Origin: Erysipelotrichaceae bacterium
GTDB lineage: Bacteria; Bacillota_I; Bacilli_A; Erysipelotrichales; Erysipelotrichaceae
Assembly: GCA_017428765.1 (NCBI GenBank)
Contig: JAFRQF010000032.1
Location: forward strand, 56,229-120,228
Direction of reading: 5' to 3'
DNA: 64,000 bases
Position 1 is the stretch's first letter, and each line of letters opens with the position of its first letter. Positions 41,759-49,994 of this stretch are shown piece after piece. Both the position numbers and the translations under genes were made by a program. A model generated the notes under the pieces. It did no database searches. It saw only the letters and a program-made list of their open reading frames with translations, and had not been told where the DNA came from.

Positions 41759-42814
41759 TTATTCGCCGGCTACATAGTAAGCCATATTGATGTTTTTGAC
41801 AGAGGAGATCGAAGCGTTGCCGTTGAGATCTTCATACCACTGTACGAGGTAGAGGTCGCCGACCGGTTTTTCGGTGACGGTCTTGCCATAGCACAATGCC
41901 ATGTAGTTGGTGCCGTTGACCAGCTGGCTTGCGAGGACCTGCATCGGGATCAGATCGAGCCCGACCCATTTCTTGGCTGCCTTTTCAAAGGATGCCTGCA
42001 GTTCTTTCTCGGAGAGCTTTTCGTTTTCTTCCGGCTGGATGATCATCCAGGCACCCAACATGTTTTCGGAGCTTTCTTCCTTGGTCTCGATGTTTGGCAC
42101 ATCGAGCTTGTTGATGGCTTTGACTTCGTTGGTGCCGTCAAGATCATGATAGACGACGATGATGTAGTAGTTGACTTCCGGGACACCGGAGATGGTGATC
42201 CCCTGGCATAAGAATGCGTAATTGGTTCCGGAAACGATCTGGGTAGCTAAGACACGAAGCGGTACATAGCCGACACCGACCAGATCCTTAGCGGCATCAT
42301 CGAAGATCTCTTTCTGATCTTTCTTGATCCTGTCTTCGAAGTATTCGTGGATCTGCCAGCCGCCAAGCGTATCGGCAGCTGCGGCAGGTGTTCCGTTTTC
42401 CTGCGCCGGAGCGGTTTCAACAGCGACCGGGACATGGACGATGCGGATGACGTCGCCTTCCTTGACGGTGAGCTTATCAAGAGAGTCTGTGTAGAGAGCG
42501 TCGTTGACGTAGACTTCGAATTTCGATCCGTCTTTGGTGTCGATGCCGTTGATCGAAGTGACGGCGCCGTTTTCAAACGTGCAGTTCAGGATGTTGGTTC
42601 CGATCGTTCCTTCGATGATCTTTAAGAAGTTTTCTTCACCGGCAGAGGAGATCTCAAGACCTTCCTCACTTCCGCCTGCTTCAACGCTTAATGTGAAATG
42701 GATACCTTCATCAGCCGGCTCTTCTGCCGGGACTTCCGGTTCTTGTTTTTTGTTACATGCGCTCAAGGTCAGGATCATCATCACTGCCATGAGCAGAGTC
42801 AGTAATTTTTTCAT
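41759..42814 (-). CDS. Lipoprotein with two cystatin-like domains
   Basis: 351 residues from ATG 42814 (nine bases after GGAGG; ATG 42820 is an alternative). Lipobox LSAC (Cys 20). Residues 36-130 resemble a DUF4430/transcobalamin-like domain (SINGIDTKDGSKFEVYVND). Two homologous halves follow, ~150-240 and ~253-345: each starts LG(G/A)W, has an amphipathic helix, then QIVSGTNY (192-199) or QLVNGTNY (297-304), the QxVxG hairpin of cystatins, then strands. Cystatins inhibit papain-like proteases. A surface protease inhibitor is the natural guess; only fold-level resemblance is seen. Followed by a strong terminator. Confidence 0.7.
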   Translation of the reverse strand: MKKLLTLLMAVMMILTLSACNKKQEPEVPAEEPADEGIHFTLSVEAGGSEEGLEISSAGEENFLKIIEGTIGTNILNCTFENGAVTSINGIDTKDGSKFEVYVNDALYTDSLDKLTVKEGDVIRIVHVPVAVETAPAQENGTPAAAADTLGGWQIHEYFEDRIKKDQKEIFDDAAKDLVGVGYVPLRVLATQIVSGTNYAFLCQGITISGVPEVNYYIIVVYHDLDGTNEVKAINKLDVPNIETKEESSENMLGAWMIIQPEENEKLSEKELQASFEKAAKKWVGLDLIPMQVLASQLVNGTNYMALCYGKTVTEKPVGDLYLVQWYEDLNGNASISSVKNINMAYYVAGE

Positions 42815-42918
42815 ATTCATATACCTCCTTCCGGGTACATCATTATTATAGGTCGCATTTCGCATCAAATATGCAACACGCCAAAGTTGTGGGATAATGG
42901 AATGGAAAAGGAGATCTC

Positions 42919-43623
42919 ATGTCAAAACCCGTCATCGGCATCCCGTCCAAGGAAAGAAACAAAGAAGAAAACGACTACTGGCACCGCCAGGAGGTGGTGG
43001 ATGATCTTCGTTATCTGATCGTAAAAAACGGCGGTATAGGAATCGTGTTGCTGCCAAGTGAGATAAGACTCGATTTCAACAAGTCCGATCTTTGTGACGA
43101 AACGATCCTTACGGATGAAGAAAAAGAAGATCTTCATACGCAGGTCGACCTGTGTGACGGCATCATCTTGCAGGGCGGGGATTATTCCAACGAATACGAA
43201 GTGGAGATCGCAAGATATGCCTTAAAAAAAGACATTCCGCTTCTTGGCATCTGCGCCGGTTTCAACAATATCCTTCGTGCCCTTGGTTCCAATATCTGTG
43301 AAGATGAATCCAAGGCACATTCGAAGTACGACATCGACTACCGTCATGGGATCCGGATCGTAAAGGATACCTTGTTATATGATCTTCTGAAAGAGGATCA
43401 TTATGCGGTCAACAGTTTCCACACGATGATCGCCGATGAAGACAGAGTGGCACCTTACGCAAGGATCGGTGCGTACTCTTATGACGGCCTCGTGGAGGCC
43501 TTCGATCTTCCCGAAAAACGTTTCGTTCTGGCCGTGAAGTGGCATCCGGAACTGATGAAGGAAGAAGGATATACCGATAAGCTGTTCAAACGCTTTATAG
43601 AAGCGTGTAAGGAGGAAAAATAA
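42919..43623 (+). CDS. Class I amidotransferase-like hydrolase (peptidase C26)
   Basis: 234 residues. Catalytic Cys in LLGICAGFNN (~113-122), and His/Glu in AVKWHPELM (~213-221), the triad of gamma-glutamyl-GABA hydrolase (PuuD-like) proteins. DGIILQGGDY matches the family's GG-D motif. Such enzymes cut gamma-glutamyl amides. The substrate is not fixed here. The downstream PrsW gene begins right after the stop. Confidence 0.8.
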   Translation: MSKPVIGIPSKERNKEENDYWHRQEVVDDLRYLIVKNGGIGIVLLPSEIRLDFNKSDLCDETILTDEEKEDLHTQVDLCDGIILQGGDYSNEYEVEIARYALKKDIPLLGICAGFNNILRALGSNICEDESKAHSKYDIDYRHGIRIVKDTLLYDLLKEDHYAVNSFHTMIADEDRVAPYARIGAYSYDGLVEAFDLPEKRFVLAVKWHPELMKEEGYTDKLFKRFIEACKEEK

Positions 43624-44352
43624 ATGTTTTATTATTTTGTCGCACCGTATCTCACATACAATTTCATACTGGTCTTAGCAGCCGTCATTCCGGCAGTCTA
43701 TCTGCTGATCAAGGTCTACCGGATGGACAGACTGGAAAAGGAAGACAGCCGTTTCTTATGGAACCTGGTCAAGGCCGGTATCTTTTCTTCGCTGATCGCT
43801 CTGACTCTGGAAAGGATCTTCGTATCTTTATTGAACTCGTCGATGAATTCCAATTCCTTCGGATATCGCATCTTACTGTATTTTGTGGTCGTCGGTCTTT
43901 CCGAAGAAGGTGCCAAGTACTTCATGTTAAAGAAAACGTCCTGGAATTCCAGGGAATTCAACTGTCTGTATGACGGTCTGGTCTATGCGGTCTTCGTATC
44001 GCTTGGTTTTGCGTTATGGGAGAACATCTCCTATGTCCTGCATTTCGGATTGGCCAACGCGTTCGTAAGAGCCTTTACGGCGATACCGGGTCATGCGTCC
44101 TTCGGTGTCTTCATGGGCGTCTTTTATTCGGCAGCCCGTCTGTATGCCAATGCGGGATATACCGACAAGTCGAAGATGTTTGAGGCATGCGCTGTCGTCA
44201 TCCCGATGCTGATCCACGGTCTTTACGATTACATTGCCACCACCCAGACCACAGAAGGTTCCTGGACATTCCTGGCTTTCATTGCGATCCTGTTCTTCGC
44301 TTCCAACAAGGTGATCAAGTCCGCTTCGCAAAACGACAGATACTTCAGATAA
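43624..44352 (+). CDS. PrsW family intramembrane metalloprotease (second copy)
   Basis: 242 residues with about seven membrane helices. The motif set is complete: LSEEGAKYF (~95-103), FALWENISYV (~130-139), PGHASFGVFMG and LIHGLYDY. It could cleave an anti-sigma factor or another membrane protein. No sigma gene lies next to it, unlike the copy at 30163. It starts one base after the C26 hydrolase stop and so is co-transcribed with it. Confidence 0.85.
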   Translation: MFYYFVAPYLTYNFILVLAAVIPAVYLLIKVYRMDRLEKEDSRFLWNLVKAGIFSSLIALTLERIFVSLLNSSMNSNSFGYRILLYFVVVGLSEEGAKYFMLKKTSWNSREFNCLYDGLVYAVFVSLGFALWENISYVLHFGLANAFVRAFTAIPGHASFGVFMGVFYSAARLYANAGYTDKSKMFEACAVVIPMLIHGLYDYIATTQTTEGSWTFLAFIAILFFASNKVIKSASQNDRYFR

Positions 44353-44376
44353 ACACGGTCTTGCCGTGTTTTCTTC
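44352..44376 (+). terminator. Terminator after the second PrsW gene
   Basis: AACACGG / CCGTGTT (44352-44370), five-base loop, then TTCTTCT. It overlaps the stop codon by one base. Confidence 0.7.
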
Positions 44377-44408
44377 TGCCTGATCCTATAATAGAAACAG
44401 GAGATAGT

Positions 44409-45050
44409 ATGAAACGATTTGATAAAGATACATGGGAGAGAAAAGAGATCTTTGACTTCTTTTCGTCTCTTTCCGATCCTTTCTATATGGTGAGCTTCCG
44501 CGTCGATGTCAGCGAACTTTATGACTATGCAAAGGCGCATGACCTGTCCTTTTATATGGCCATGATCTGGGCGTGCGATGAAGCGATCAACGACATACAG
44601 GCCTTCCGTCTGTGCATCAAAGAGGATGGATTATATGAATATGAAAGAAGAGATCCTTCCTTCACCTATCTCAAAGAAGGAAGGGAAGCTTTCCAGATCA
44701 TTACGATGGAGCACATCGATGATATCGATACGTTCTGTAAAAAGGCGATCGAAAAAGCGGAAATGCAGGAAGGCTTCATCGATCTTTCAAGTGAAACGGA
44801 TGATCTCATCTACTATTCCTGTCTGCCCTGGATCGATCTGACGGCACTGACCAATGAGAAGGATCATTCTTCTTCTTTAAAAGATGATTCGATCCCGCGC
44901 ATCGCCTGGGGGAAATATAAGGATGAAAACGGAAGGAAGATACTGACCGTTTCCATGGAAGTGAATCATCGCTTTATCGACGGCATCCATATCGCAATGT
45001 TTGCGGGGCGTTTGGAAGAGATCATCAAGGGTCTTTCATATGAATGCTGA
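44409..45050 (+). CDS. CAT-family (chloramphenicol acetyltransferase-like) acetyltransferase
   Basis: 213 residues from ATG 44409 (GGAGATAGT). The start FDKDTWERKEIFDFF and the active-site block VNHRFIDGIH (HxxxDG, ~189-198) are those of the CatA family, and the length matches (~215). CAT enzymes move acetyl groups from acetyl-CoA to chloramphenicol, but many chromosomal relatives act on other substrates. The resistance function is not shown. TATAAT lies at 44387-44392. Overlaps the ASCH gene by 11 bases. Confidence 0.75.
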   Translation: MKRFDKDTWERKEIFDFFSSLSDPFYMVSFRVDVSELYDYAKAHDLSFYMAMIWACDEAINDIQAFRLCIKEDGLYEYERRDPSFTYLKEGREAFQIITMEHIDDIDTFCKKAIEKAEMQEGFIDLSSETDDLIYYSCLPWIDLTALTNEKDHSSSLKDDSIPRIAWGKYKDENGRKILTVSMEVNHRFIDGIHIAMFAGRLEEIIKGLSYEC

Positions 45051-45477
45051 AGAACTGTGGAAACTTTCAGGACTTGAAGGAGATTATGAAGCCTGGAAAT
45101 TCGGTGAAGCCTGCGATGAACTTTCTGATCTGGTAAAAAGAGGCATCAAGACAGCGACTTCTTCCTCGTATCTCAATTATCTGGCGAAGGAAGAAAAGGT
45201 ACCGCAGGCAGGAGATCATTCAGTTATTTTGAATTCAAACGATGAAGCCGTCTGCATCATCGAGACGATCAGGGTCGATATCCTCCCATTCAAGGACGTC
45301 GATGCGGCTTTTGCGTATCTGGAAGGAGAAAACGATCGTTCTCTTGAAGACTGGCGAAGAGTCCATCAGGCGTTCTTCACGAAGGAACTGAAACGGATAC
45401 ATAGAGAATTTGATGAAGATATACCGGTGGTCTGTGAGGTCTTTTGTCTGATCGAAACGGCTCCCGATAAGAAATGA
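45040..45477 (+). CDS. ASCH domain protein
   Basis: 145 residues from ATG 45040. The ASCH signature is visible: IKTATSSSYLNYL, then AGDHSVILNSNDEAVCIIET and the acidic C-terminal part DRSLEDWRRVHQAFF. ASCH domains are PUA-like and are proposed to bind RNA; some hydrolyse modified nucleosides. Coupled to the CAT-like gene by overlap. Confidence 0.85.
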   Translation: MNAEELWKLSGLEGDYEAWKFGEACDELSDLVKRGIKTATSSSYLNYLAKEEKVPQAGDHSVILNSNDEAVCIIETIRVDILPFKDVDAAFAYLEGENDRSLEDWRRVHQAFFTKELKRIHREFDEDIPVVCEVFCLIETAPDKK

Positions 45478-45493
45478 GCGTATTGAGGCAGGA

Positions 45494-45562
45494 TGTAAAC
45501 CGACATGTTACATTTTGCACATGACAGTTTCTTACGTTCGGACAGTTTATCCCATATGATGA
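45494..45562 (+). promoter_or_regulatory. Promoter region of the XRE regulator gene
   Basis: TGTAA (45494-45498) and TTACA (45508-45512) form an inverted repeat, followed by TTACGT and TATGAT separated by 17 bases. The repeat could be the autoregulatory operator of the HTH gene at 45586. Confidence 0.4.
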
Positions 45563-45585
45563 AAGTGTAAAGAAGGAGAACACTT

Positions 45586-46035
45586 ATGAACCTCTTAGGA
45601 GAAAAGATCGCAAAGAAAAGAAAAGATCTGGGCATGACACAGAATGATTTTGCCGACAAGCTCATGGTCACCAGACAGACGATTAGCCGCTGGGAAGCGG
45701 GAACCGTGCTGCCTGACATCGACAAGATCTCGGATATCGCAAATCTGCTGAACGTCAGCTGTGATTATCTTCTGAAGGATGAGATCTCGGAAGAAAACAA
45801 GACACAGATCATCGACGGTCCGGGAAAGATCTTGAGCGAAGCGCTTGGCAAGAAGATCCGCCTTCGTTTCTTTGAAGATGAGACGGATATCGATCTCTAT
45901 GACAAGGACTGCATCATCGAAAACTTTGAAGGCAACTGGGCAAGGATCACGGCGGAAACAAAGAAAGGGAAGCTTGAGAAACTGATCCCGCTTTCTTCCA
46001 TCCTTTCCGTGGAATATGTAAAGGAGGACAGGTGA
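45586..46035 (+). CDS. XRE-family transcriptional regulator
   Basis: 149 residues. Residues 1-63 are a Cro/XRE helix-turn-helix: LGMTQNDFADKLMVTRQTISRWEAG. A second, strand-rich domain (~85-149) begins ALGKKIRLRFFEDETDIDLYD. The same kind of domain forms the soluble part of the membrane protein encoded by the overlapping next gene. This suggests that the two interact, perhaps keeping the regulator at the membrane. Strong AGGAG ribosome site. Confidence 0.85.
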   Translation: MNLLGEKIAKKRKDLGMTQNDFADKLMVTRQTISRWEAGTVLPDIDKISDIANLLNVSCDYLLKDEISEENKTQIIDGPGKILSEALGKKIRLRFFEDETDIDLYDKDCIIENFEGNWARITAETKKGKLEKLIPLSSILSVEYVKEDR

Positions 46036-46400
46036 TGGAATACATCGGATTCGTATTCGGGATCTTCGGTCTGATGGCCTATCTTGAGATCTCCGGCCTC
46101 AAGAAACGGATCGGCAAGCTCGAGGAACAGCTTTCCAAGATGAGCGGTACGACCTATGCCAAAGAAAAACAGTCCCTGAAACAGATCGTCACTTCTTCGA
46201 TCGGCGAGGAAGTGGAATTAAGTTTCAAGGAAGATGAGATCGATATCGATGCCGTCAATTACGGCAATACGAAATATGGAAAGATCATTTTATTGGATGC
46301 TGATGAAGACTGGATCAAAGTGAAGATGATCACTCCGAAGGGAGATAAGATCAAGCTTCTTCGTCTTGCCTCAGTCACAAGGATCACCAAGAAAGCATAA
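46035..46400 (+). CDS. Membrane protein sharing the regulator's C-terminal domain
   Basis: 121 residues from ATG 46035 (GGAGG seven bases before). One N-terminal membrane helix (~3-20), a short coiled coil (KKRIGKLEEQL) and then the domain IGEEVELSFKEDEIDIDAVN...KLLRLASVTRITK. It aligns with residues 85-149 of the preceding XRE protein, including the spacing EDE-DID and the closing L-S/V strand. The start overlaps the regulator's stop by one base. It probably anchors or titrates the regulator; function inferred. Confidence 0.7.
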   Translation: MEYIGFVFGIFGLMAYLEISGLKKRIGKLEEQLSKMSGTTYAKEKQSLKQIVTSSIGEEVELSFKEDEIDIDAVNYGNTKYGKIILLDADEDWIKVKMITPKGDKIKLLRLASVTRITKKA

Positions 46401-46485
46401 AAGGAGCTGTAACTTCCTTAACCTATCATTCATCGTTGATGATCGTTAATAGGTTAATATGTTTCGTTACAGCCCCTTCTTTTTG
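46401..46485. terminator. Long bidirectional hairpin between XRE operon and adhE
   Basis: Outer arms GCTGTAAC / GTTACAGC and inner arms TTAACCTAT / ATAGGTTAA nest in 46404-46475, followed by a T-rich stretch on both strands. It ends both convergent operons. Confidence 0.75.
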
Positions 46486-46501
46486 TGTCTTTATAAGAGT
46501 G

Positions 46502-49114
46502 TTAGTTACCGCTGTAGCAGTCCAGCAAGATCTTCTTCATATCTTCGACCATCGGAACTCTTGGGTTGGCTGGCGAACACTGGTCTTCGTATGCCGCAAC
46601 GGCGATATCTTCGAGGTGTTCTTCCAGTTCCTTCTTATCGATGCCCATGGACTCGAAGTTCGGATCAAGACCGCATTCCTTGCATAAGTCGATGACCGCC
46701 TTGGCAAGGGATTCGACGCCTTCCTCCGGGGTATCGGCCTTGAGACCTAAGAGATTGGCGATCTCCTGGTATTTCTCATCGGCACAGTAGTGGTTGTATT
46801 TCGGCCAGACGGAAAGCTTGTCCGGTGTCTTGCCGTTGTAGCGGATGACATGCGGAAGCAAGACCGCACAGGTATAACCGTGGACGGTGTGGAACTGTGC
46901 ACCCACCTTATGCGCTAAGGAATGGGTCATGCCCAGGAAGGCGTTGGCGAAGGCCATGCCGGCGATGGTCGCCGCATTGTGCATCTTCTCTCTTGCCTCG
47001 AGATCGTTTCTTCCGTCTTTGACGGCTCTAGGCAGATATTTGAAGACGAGCTGTATGGCTTTCAGACACAGACCGTCGGTATAGTCATTGGCCATGACGG
47101 AGACATAGGCTTCGATGGCATGAGTCAGTACGTCAAGCCCGGTCATTGCCGTGGCTTTGGCCGGCAATCCGGTAGTGAATTCCGGATCGACGATCGCAAC
47201 GGTCGGCGTCAGGGAATAGTCGGTCAGAGGATATTTCTTGTTGTTGGCCTTGTCGGAGATGACGGCAAACGGTGTGACTTCGCTTCCCGTACCGGAAGTG
47301 GTCGGGATGCAGATGAGCTTGGTCTTACGGCCAAGTTCCGGGTACTTGAAGGCACGTTTTCTTATATCCATGAACTTCTGTTTGAGGTCATCGAAGTTGA
47401 CTTCCGGATGTTCGTAGAATAACCACATGCCTTTTGCCGCATCCATGACGGAACCGCCGCCTAAGGCGATGATGGTATCCGGTCTGAAGACGTCCATCAT
47501 GTTGGCACCTTTTCTTACCGTAGAGATATCGGGATCGGGTTCGACGTCACAGAATAACTGTATCTGAACCTTGTTTCGTCTGGCGTAGAGCTGTTCGGTG
47601 ATCCTTGACAGGTAGCCTAATTCGACCATCGAAGTATCGGTGACGATGAAGACTTTGCTGACGTCACGGCAGGACTTGAGATACTGGATGGAATTCCTTT
47701 CAAAATAGATCTTCTGCGGGACTTTGAACCATTGCACGGTGTTTCTCCTTTTTCCGACTTTCTTGATATTTAAGAGGTTGATCGCCGAGACGTTGCCGCC
47801 GATCGAGTTGTGTCCATAGCTGCCGCAGCCCAGAGTCAGAGAAGGCAGGAAAGAGTTATAGACGTTGCCGATGCCGCCGAAGGTCGACGGAGAGTTCCAG
47901 ATGATGCGCATCGCCGGGATACGGTCGCCAAAGCGGTCAGCCATCTCCTGGGTCTTGCAATGGATGGCGGCCGAATGGCCAAGGCCGTTGAAGCGGACCA
48001 TCTGGTCGGCGATTGCGAAGCCTTCGTTTTCATCTTTCGACTTGTAGAAGGCAAGGACCGGAGAAAGCTTTTCCCTGGAGAGCGGTTCTTTTTCGCCTAC
48101 GGTCTTGCAGTATACACCTAAGATCACGCAGTCTTCCGGGACTTTGATGCCGGCTTTTTCGCCGATCCATTGCGGAGACTTACCGGCGATGTCCGGATTG
48201 AGTCTGGCGTTCTCGCAGCCTTTCTCATTTTCGGCATAGCCGAACATGTATTTGGAAAGTTTCTTCTTTTCTTCCGGTTTCAAAAAGTGGACCTTGAACT
48301 TCTTGAACAGACCGATCGCCTCATCGTAGATGGCTTCATCGATGATGACGCCCTGTTCGGAAGCACAGATCATGCCGTTATCAAAGGACTTGGAGATGAC
48401 GATGTCGTTGACCGCCTGTCTCACGTCGCAAGACGCGTTCATATAGGCCGGCACGTTTCCCGCACCGACGCCCATCGCCGGTTTGCCGCAGGAGTAGGCG
48501 GCTTTGACCATCGCGTTGCCGCCGGTCGCAAGTATCGTTGCGACGCCCGGGTGGTTCATCAGTGCGCTTGTGGCATCCATAGAAGGATGTTCGATCCACT
48601 GGATGCAGTTTTTCGGTGCACCGGCTGCTTCTGCCGTTTCTTTCATGATCAAAGCAGCGGCTTTGGAAGATTCTTGTGCATTGGGGTGGAAGGCGAAGAT
48701 GATCGGATTCCTGGTCTTGAGACAGATCAGTGATTTGAATAAGACCGTGGACGTCGGGTTGGTGACCGGGGTGATGCCGCAGATCACGCCGACCGGTTCG
48801 GCGATCTCGGTGATGCCGGTGACCGGATCATCGGATATGATGCCGACGGTCTTCAAGTGACGCATGTTGTTGACCACATATTCGCAGGCGAACAGGTTCT
48901 TGGTCGCCTTGTCTTCAAAGATGCCGCGTTTCGTTTCATCGATCGCCGCTTTGGCCAAGATCCCGTGGTGGTCAAGGCCGGCAACGGAACACTTGGCGAC
49001 GATGTAGTCGATCTTTTCCTGGTCGAAAGATGCAAATTCATCGAGTGCTTTTAAGGCGTTTTCGACGAGTTCATTGACCTCGTTTACTGCATTCATTTTT
49101 TCTTTTTCTGCCAT
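46502..49114 (-). CDS. adhE: Bifunctional acetaldehyde-CoA/alcohol dehydrogenase
   Basis: 870 residues from ATG 49114 (GAGG site; a longer frame starts at 49132). The N-terminal aldehyde dehydrogenase part has the catalytic Cys in NGMICASEQGV. The C-terminal Fe-dependent alcohol dehydrogenase has LGGGSVMDAAKGMW and FANAFLGMTHSLAHKVGAQFH. It reduces acetyl-CoA to ethanol, regenerating NAD in fermentation, and normally forms spirosomes. Length is normal (~870-890). A Rex-like operator overlaps its -10, so redox control is likely. Confidence 0.97.
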   Translation of the reverse strand: MAEKEKMNAVNEVNELVENALKALDEFASFDQEKIDYIVAKCSVAGLDHHGILAKAAIDETKRGIFEDKATKNLFACEYVVNNMRHLKTVGIISDDPVTGITEIAEPVGVICGITPVTNPTSTVLFKSLICLKTRNPIIFAFHPNAQESSKAAALIMKETAEAAGAPKNCIQWIEHPSMDATSALMNHPGVATILATGGNAMVKAAYSCGKPAMGVGAGNVPAYMNASCDVRQAVNDIVISKSFDNGMICASEQGVIIDEAIYDEAIGLFKKFKVHFLKPEEKKKLSKYMFGYAENEKGCENARLNPDIAGKSPQWIGEKAGIKVPEDCVILGVYCKTVGEKEPLSREKLSPVLAFYKSKDENEGFAIADQMVRFNGLGHSAAIHCKTQEMADRFGDRIPAMRIIWNSPSTFGGIGNVYNSFLPSLTLGCGSYGHNSIGGNVSAINLLNIKKVGKRRNTVQWFKVPQKIYFERNSIQYLKSCRDVSKVFIVTDTSMVELGYLSRITEQLYARRNKVQIQLFCDVEPDPDISTVRKGANMMDVFRPDTIIALGGGSVMDAAKGMWLFYEHPEVNFDDLKQKFMDIRKRAFKYPELGRKTKLICIPTTSGTGSEVTPFAVISDKANNKKYPLTDYSLTPTVAIVDPEFTTGLPAKATAMTGLDVLTHAIEAYVSVMANDYTDGLCLKAIQLVFKYLPRAVKDGRNDLEAREKMHNAATIAGMAFANAFLGMTHSLAHKVGAQFHTVHGYTCAVLLPHVIRYNGKTPDKLSVWPKYNHYCADEKYQEIANLLGLKADTPEEGVESLAKAVIDLCKECGLDPNFESMGIDKKELEEHLEDIAVAAYEDQCSPANPRVPMVEDMKKILLDCYSGN

Positions 49115-49139
49115 ATCGATACCTCTATTCATTAAGTCA

Positions 49140-49162
49140 ATTATATGTTAATAAATTCACAA
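49140..49162 (-). promoter_or_regulatory. adhE promoter with Rex-like operator
   Basis: On the minus strand TTGTGAATTTATTAACAT (49145-49162) matches the Rex site TTGTGAA-N4-TTCACAA in the left arm fully and the right arm in five of seven, with the TTAACA variant also known. It runs into TATAAT (49140-49145). Rex represses fermentation genes when NADH is low. Confidence 0.7.
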
Positions 49163-49212
49163 GTTGGAAAGATACGATCCGAAAACGATACAGTTTTCCA
49201 AAAATTGTACCT

Positions 49213-49255
49213 CTGAAAGCAAAACACCGCTTATGGTTCATAAGCAGTGTTTTGC
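49213..49255 (-). terminator. Terminator of the transketolase/aldolase operon
   Basis: Arms of 17 bases (49219-49235 and 49239-49255) pair with one mismatch, followed on the minus strand by TTTC. Confidence 0.7.
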
Positions 49256-49288
49256 GAATCTATCGATCGTATCAAAAGGGGATGAGGT

Positions 49289-49984
49289 TTATTCTTTTTC
49301 TTTGTCGACCAGATCTGTCGGGATCGTCGGTGTGCCCTGGCCATAGAACTTGAAGACATCGACCATGGTCTGTATCTGTTCGTCGGTCATCTCGTTGGTC
49401 TTGCCATCCGGGCAGCAGGCTCTTGCAGCCAGGTAGCCCTTGGCGGTCTCTTCAAGATAGACAGCGGAGTACAGGGCATCCTTGAGCGTCGGACCGATGG
49501 TCATGACACCGTGGTTGGAAAGGATGACTGCCCTTGCGTTGCCGGCGTTGTTGACGACATCGATGCCCATATCAACGGAACCCGCATTGGAGTAAGGCGT
49601 GATCGGCACATTGCCGCAGCACGCATTGGCCATGCCGGTGTAGCAGACGCGGAATTCCTTCATGCCGGGGATCAGCGATAAAGCTGTCGCATATGGCTGG
49701 TGGGTATGGATGACGCCATTGATATGCGGCATATGTTTGAAGATGTAGAGGATGGCCGGTGTATCGGAAGAAGGTTTCTTGTCGCCTTCGATGATGTTTC
49801 CTTCGATGTCGCAGACGATGACATCATCTTCGACCATCTTTTCATACATCATGCCGGAAGGGGTGACCAGGATCTCGCCGGTCGGCATACGGATAGCCAG
49901 GTTGCCGCAGGTCAGAGAGACCAGTTCATATCTGTCCATCAGGATGCCGTATTCGATGATCTGCCGTTTTTCTTTTTCGAACAT
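49289..49984 (-). CDS. AraD-like class II aldolase/epimerase
   Basis: 231 residues. Zn-binding HTH in VIHTHQPYAT and the later NHG, with SGNLAIR-like start (LTCGNLAIR). The KPSSDTP block has Asp where fuculose-phosphate aldolase has Glu, as in L-ribulose-5-phosphate 4-epimerase (AraD); the following His of AraD is missing. A pentulose-phosphate epimerase or aldolase acting on a sugar phosphate is likely. It is the last gene of an operon after split transketolase, which uses the same kind of substrates. Confidence 0.8.
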   Translation of the reverse strand: MFEKEKRQIIEYGILMDRYELVSLTCGNLAIRMPTGEILVTPSGMMYEKMVEDDVIVCDIEGNIIEGDKKPSSDTPAILYIFKHMPHINGVIHTHQPYATALSLIPGMKEFRVCYTGMANACCGNVPITPYSNAGSVDMGIDVVNNAGNARAVILSNHGVMTIGPTLKDALYSAVYLEETAKGYLAARACCPDGKTNEMTDEQIQTMVDVFKFYGQGTPTIPTDLVDKEKE

Positions 49985-49994
49985 GTTATCTCCT

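Noticed and set aside
44409..45050. Chloramphenicol resistance gene
   Set aside because: HxxxDG and the length fit CAT, but many chromosomal relatives do not acetylate chloramphenicol, and there is no mobile context.
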